Shown here piece by piece: positions 58,571 through 64,000 of a stretch of DNA of 64,000 nt (position 1 is the stretch's first letter; each line of letters opens with the position of its first letter). This DNA is from Parietaria judaica (Eukaryota > Streptophyta > Magnoliopsida > Rosales > Urticaceae): NCBI GenBank assembly GCA_954871525.1, contig OX940860.1, positions 22,042,001 through 22,106,000 of the forward strand, given 5' to 3'. Below the pieces are notes generated by a model. The model saw only the letters and a list, made by a program, of their open reading frames with translations. It made no database searches and had not been told where the DNA came from. A program made the translations under genes and the position numbers.

Positions 58571-60600
58571 CTTATAAAAAATAAACGATAAAACCTTACC
58601 TGTTTAAGTGTAGTGAGATCTTGGTTTAATTTCCTTGTAATTGAGCTAAGAAAGTCCAATTTATTAAACAAGGTCTAGAATTGGAATCACCGCTTCATAA
58701 TACTACATATTAATAGGTTAAGAGTAAGCACAGAACTTTGATGAAGCTCAAGATAAGATTTAGGAGATGATTAATGGTCATTAAAAGTAAGAAGATTTGT
58801 TGTTTCCTTAATTCATATGATAAGAGTAAACATTACAACAAGATTTGTGTGTATCTTGTACGCTACTTCAATAGGACGGTACCATTATGGCCTCTCACGA
58901 GAAGGGAAAACGATACATGTCTATACTTCTTTAAGATTTCCATGTTCCATGTCTCATTTATATACACTACTTTTTGTTTGCCCCACATATTTATTAAGTA
59001 TAATTGCGGTCAGAGTACTAAAACCTTGACCCAAATCACGTGACAAGGATTAAGGAAAAAAAAAATGACAAAAGTACTTAAAATCAATAAATATGACGCG
59101 AATAATTTTTTCGTCGACGGTTGTCAATTTTTTATTTTTTTAAATCGGATCCAGTTATGAAGCCGGTTATATATAGTAATTAAAACGTTGTACATCATAC
59201 CTTTTTTTGTTAGGTTATTTATTTATATTTCCCATTTATAAAATATTCGGTAACCATTACCATATAGTTTAAAATTATAAGTGAAGCAAATAAAGCAGAG
59301 GATATGAACATGCATGTGTAACACTAAAATGATTTTAATAATAAAATAATAAAACCAATTATGAAAACTGGTTATGAAAATAAACGGTTTTGAAAAACAA
59401 AAAACCTATATACGTAAATGGTTTTATAACCGGATACAATTATCCTTAACCAGTTTTCAAAAAATAATTGGTTACAATTATTTTCAACCGGGTAGTTTTC
59501 TATTACGGTTTTAAAATTCAACCCCTGATTGGCACTATTATTAAGGAGTTATATTATTTCTCTGTTGAACCAGAAGCTATCTCATACTAAGTACTAACAT
59601 CTATAAGTTTATAACATCATGCTTAATATATATATATATATATATATAATATGATAGTACTGATTTACGAAATGATTTGAGGAAAAAGAGCAACTTATAT
59701 ATGTCTGTCGAAAATCAAAATCATCATATCTATGATAGATTGTTACTGTCGGGAAAAGATGGAGTGTCGTTTTCAATTTGAAGTGCTATAATAATGAGAT
59801 ACAACTCAATAATAGCGAATAGCTTCTCATAAACGATCAGGAAAAGATCGAAGGCCATTTTCTAAAAATAAAAAATAAAAAAAATAAAAAAAATTATAAA
59901 GTGTTAGGAGTTAGGACGTCTATTTTTGGAGGGAAAGAGAAAATAGTGCAAAACTAGCCCCACTATAAGGTCACTAGTCCATTAAAAAAAATTATGTAGC
60001 AAGTAAATCATCTTCATTTTTTCTTTGCCAAAACACACTATTTTTTTTCTTCAAAGATCGTAAAATCGAAATGTATATGTGCTAGAAAATGTGTGAAAAA
60101 GTACCGTAACGATTCAAATAAAGACAACTTTTTTCCTCTTTTGTTCTTTATAATTTCAGTCGACTTTTGTTTCACACTTATTTTGTTTTTTCATCCCTCG
60201 TATAGATTCGAAGAGAGAGAAACTTTCTTAAACAAATAGAGGAAACGGAAACAAATAAATAAAAATAAATCGAAAACAAATAATACTAATGAGGAAAAGT
60301 AAATAAACGAGTAAATGAAAATAAATAAGTCAATGATTGTACCTCGGTAAATGATGAGATCTTCACGTTTAATTTTTGATCTTTGGATCCACAATTTACG
60401 ACGTCTGTTTGAACTAATATCTTATATAAATCCTATTATGTAAGTATCCGGCTCTGAAAATATAGAATTAGAATTCTCTAGTATTAAGCTAATATTCATA
60501 AATCATAATCTATGAGTAGTTGAATCCCCTTTAATTTTGGCTTAAAAAAGAAAGCTACATTAATAAACGTACTAACTAGGTCAATACTTATTTTAGGTAC
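58571..60600. other. Intergenic, AT-rich
   Basis: No gene supported. There are GGTTATGAAAA/TTTTCATAACC-style inverted phrases at about 59340-59520 (possibly an old hAT relic) and (TA)n at about 59627-59648. Confidence 0.4.
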
Positions 60601-61053
60601 TGTTACGGGTATTTTACGTATCACTCTAATGTTGAGCGTCGGAGGTGAATCAGGGAGTCCCCCCCCCCCCCCACCCCGGTTCTCCCTGATCTCGGGTGTT
60701 GTTTTGTCCAGGTTCAGAAAGCGAGAAATCCTACTAGAGCGGAAGCCCTGGAGAAAATTCTGGCACGATCTAAAACCCTCCTTGCCAAGGTTCTAGATTC
60801 GTTAGGTGCTCATTCTATTCATCAGTCTTGTATCTCCGACAGTAGGGGTGAAAACGGTACCGAAAATCCTTGCCAGGGAGTACCCCCCCGTTCTCCCTGA
60901 TCTCGGGTGTTGTTTTGTCCAGGTTCAGAAAGCGAGAAATCCTACTAGAGCGGAAGCTCTAGAGAAAATTCTGGCACGATCTAAGACCCTCTTTGCCAAG
61001 GTTCTAGATTCGTTAGGTGCTCGTTCTATTCATCAGTCTTGTATCTCCGACAG
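60600..61053. repeat. Tandem duplication, 211-bp period, of a possible Gypsy leader fragment
   Basis: The stretch TTCTCCCTGATCTCGGGTG...CTCCGACAGTAGGGGTGAAA starts at 60680 and again at 60891. It is near-identical, including GTTCAGAAAGCGAGAAATCC. The preceding TTGAGCGTCGGAGGTGAATC and C-rich run (60661-60679) resemble leader sequence of plant Gypsy elements, from memory. I see no convincing protein. Confidence 0.65.
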
Positions 61054-61778
61054 TAGGGGTGAAAGCGGAACCGAAAACCGGGAAATTAGTTGTTTTTGGT
61101 ACCTATCCCAAAAATTCAGGATTTTTATTTTTGGTACCGGTTCCCGGTTTCGGTTGTAAATTTCCTTTTTTTTTATAATCGGAACCGGAACCAGTAAGAA
61201 AAGATTCGTGAAAAAATTCAATACTTAACACGAGACAAAAATCAATGGCTGAAACAAAAATTTAACACGAGACAAAAATTAATGGCCGAAACAAAAACTT
61301 AACACGAGACATACATTTTGCTTGCAAGCAAAATCTTCTAGTTAGAAGACAAAGACATGTAACTTGCGGTGGAGGGTTCTCGGTGAAGAGAAGAATATGA
61401 CGGCGCGATGGATGAGAGAGGGAGAAAGAGAGATTGAAAGGGCCGAGAATGGAAAATGGTAAATATTAAACCCTAATAACGAAAAATTACACGTAGTTTA
61501 AGTCATAAGAAACGACATATAACCCAAAAACTATAATAGGCATACAAAATATTTCAAACAACATAATATGAAAACATCTAAAACTACATGTACTTTAAAA
61601 CCGGAACCGGTACCAAAAATGTGAAATTTTGCTTCTGGTATCGGTTCCATAAACCGTGAACCGGGAAGTACCGGTTCCCAGTTTCAAACTCAATTTTCTT
61701 TATTTTTTTTAAACCGTTCCGGGACCGGTACCGGAGCCGGGACAAAACCGGGAAACGGTTACAAAATTTTCACCCCTA
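61054..61778. mobile_element. hAT-type non-autonomous element (725 bp)
   Basis: Ends TAGGGGTGAAAGCGG and TTTTCACCCCTA, with target duplication TCCGACAG (61046-61053 and 61779-61786). Both subterminal regions are rich in GGAACCGG/ACCGGTACC phrases, the middle is AT-rich, and there is no transposase frame. Confidence 0.9.
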
Positions 61779-61786
61779 TCCGACAG

Positions 61787-62261
61787 ATATACTGACTCAG
61801 CGAATAGACCGTAGGACCCGGATCTGTACCCGTGACGCCGGTCGAGGGTCTGGTCTACCAGGGTTCACTGGAAAGTCAACACTGTGATCCCCCCAAAGCA
61901 ATGGCCAGGTCCGTTTTCGGCGTCCCGAACCTGTAACCAGGGCCAGGCCAAGCCCTGGCCCCTTGGCAACAGGTAGTGGTGTTTGTCCCGGATTTCTGAT
62001 CCTGAGCCAGTGGAGAGTCCGTTTGACTCGAAAGTCCAGGAGCCCAAACCCTAAAGTCACAAAAGTCAACAAGACGACATTGAACCCGGCCCAACACAAG
62101 CAATTGGGCCGCTTGAGGCATTTTCTTGCATGAACCTACACTTAAATATTCTTGCATCACCATTTCATTTTCACTTATGCACTAAGTTTGGTATACCCTA
62201 CCACGTTATATACACATACATATATACGCACACTGTCACATATTAAAATATAGTCCTATAT

Positions 62262-62310
<49 letters not shown>

Positions 62311-64000
62311 GGATCTAACTTCAGAACTAAACTTTGTGTACTCAATAGCAATCTCCGTCCTTATCTTCGACGCAATGCTACCTTTTAATGCACATCTTGT
62401 TCCCTCTTATCTTTTTACTTTTAGCAGAAAATGTATTGGATAGTATAGTAGAGACATTCTAAATTTCATAAAAAGAATCTCTACAAACCTCAAATTAAAA
62501 ACATGCATCATATTATAAGCTAATTGAGATGGTTTTTTAAAGAAAGAAAAAGATAATGGAAAAAAAAGAAAGAAAGATAAATAGATAGATAGATCGAGAG
62601 GTCAAATTTGAATTTGAATGCGAACGATAATTTGATAAACGATCACTCAACGTATAATCTTGAAAAAATCATCACTCACAGACAAAGTACTAAGCTACAC
62701 TACTACAAAAACCACCACGGATTTCGTACTACAGCAGTTCCAAAAAATTTGCACTACAATTTCTCATTAACTTGACTAGCAATAGCATTGGTGGCACTTG
62801 CGATGAAAATGATGAAATGACATATTTTTGTTTTGTTTTTGAGTTATATGATAAATGTTTTTGGATATTTAGCAAAGCGTTGTGATACTCTTCGAGCAAA
62901 ACAAATGCTGGATAGATCAATTATCGCGAGTGTACTAGTAGGTGAGGCCTTAATCAAGAAAATGATTTTAAGAATGCATGAAATAATCGATGCGCTTTTT
63001 TTAATTATTATTATTAAAATTGCATATTTAGCTTATTAAGTGTTCATATGAAAAAGTGAGAACTTAGATGAAATCATTGATAATTATAAAAACTTTGACC
63101 AAAGGTTTCAGAAAAAAGAATGAATGAGTTATAACGTCGGTATTTGAATTGTGTTGATCTTACATCTTATAAAAAAGCTTGCTAAGAATAATAATTAAGA
63201 TGTCCAAGCTTTCAAAAGAAAGGATCAACATATCACAAATTTTATGCAACAATTGGTAAAAATTTGTAAAAAACGACTAAAAAAAAACCCGCACGAAACA
63301 CGTTATTTGGAAGCATAGGCGGAAGTATGTAATGAAACTCGTCGTTTTGTTTATTTCTTATCCATTTGGATTGCAATTGTGTGGCCATTTTATTTTATGT
63401 GTCGAAATATATGAAATTACCTTACTTTTGGGGCACAAAAAATATCACTAACCTTCTTGTTTGGCACGTGGAAGTTGTTTCAAAGGCTAACGAAATATGC
63501 CAAAAATAAAATAAAATATCACCAAGTATTAAGACAAAAAAAAAATGCATGTTTCGTTGCTGCACCATAATAAATATAAAATAAAATAAAAAAATCTTAG
63601 CAACCCTAATGAAAGACGGGGAGACAAACTAGACTCTTCTTATTACGTACATAAGCCATCAACATTGAGTTGGCTTTGTGCTAAATAAAGGTGTTCTAAC
63701 TTCTAATTAATCGTTAAAAATCCATTAAGCCAAAAGTTTACAAATCTTAATTAGTTTATAAACCAGTTATTTCTTAAATGTTTAATCAAAACCTCACAAT
63801 TTCAGTGCGTTACACTTTTTTTTTTTCTAAAACAACTTGCAATAGAAAAATATTCAGTAACCCATATAATGGGCATTTACCAACTGAAAAATTAAAGAAA
63901 TAAAAAGGAAAATAAAGTTGAATATATTAAAGAAGAGCATAAGAAAAGGCAAAGCACGTGGCAATGATAGGATAGGACGGCTTGAAGATGAGCCCACCAG
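61787..64000. other. Intergenic; possible LTR-element remnant, then AT-rich DNA
   Basis: 61787-62110 is GC-richer and continues the sequence interrupted by the hAT element, perhaps part of the same retroelement leader. Minus-strand frames there overlap in all three phases and match nothing I know. A long (TA)n tract is at about 62265-62307. The rest to the right edge shows no gene. Confidence 0.4.

Noticed and set aside
60806..61159. 117-codon frame containing ARNPTRAEALEKILARSK
   Set aside because: It spans the tandem duplication junction and the hAT end; the attractive helix-like segment is just the repeated leader sequence.
61797..62163. Three overlapping minus-strand frames of 60-100 codons
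   Set aside because: GC-rich repeat-like DNA open in all phases; none has a recognisable domain.

Overview
This window is nuclear DNA of a flowering plant, most likely a eudicot. The evidence is split genes with GT-AG introns, a plant-type U5 snRNA promoter, telo-box/site II signals at a ribosomal protein gene, and plant Copia, hAT-like, MITE and SINE-like repeats. I cannot name the species. Coordinates of spliced genes are joins of exons that I placed by splice signals, reading phase and remembered homologues; no transcript was available.

Layout. 1-755 (-): 5' exons of cytosolic ribosomal protein eS4 (RPS4), with its promoter at about 850-935. 1103-2462: an internally deleted Copia element. 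3305-4857 (+): mitochondrial import subunit TIM22. 5958-8465 (+): a cinnamoyl-CoA-reductase-like dehydrogenase. 10306-13770 (+): a kinase-like protein with degraded catalytic motifs. 16.2-33.9 kb (+): three tandem ubiquitin-activating enzyme (E1, UBA1-type) copies. The first is diverged but has all its catalytic motifs, the second is canonical and intact, and the third is a recent, broken duplicate of the second. 34661-34880 (+): a U5 snRNA gene with promoter and 3' box. 35654-38133 (-): a ubiquitin-like plus leucine-rich-repeat protein (At2g30105-type) with a probable GC-AG intron. 45474-46268 (+): a single-exon glutaredoxin-domain/CxxC zinc protein. 51107-56469 (+): a complete, very young Copia retrotransposon with one LTR difference and an open Gag-Pol.

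The rest is AT-rich intergenic DNA with mobile-element relics. There are several hAT-type non-autonomous elements with TAGGGGTG ends and 8-bp target duplications (22.7, 44.5, 48.8, 56.8 and 61.1 kb, plus relics in the last intron of E1 copies 2 and 3). There are also nested MITEs (35.0 and 42.7-43.4 kb), a tRNA-derived SINE relic (42.3 kb) and a large nested palindrome (57.5-58.57 kb).

The genes are ordinary plant housekeeping or accessory genes and do not form an operon or pathway. The most interesting biology is the E1 cluster, three copies at three evolutionary stages, and the layered transposon history. I found no convincing undescribed multi-gene system.
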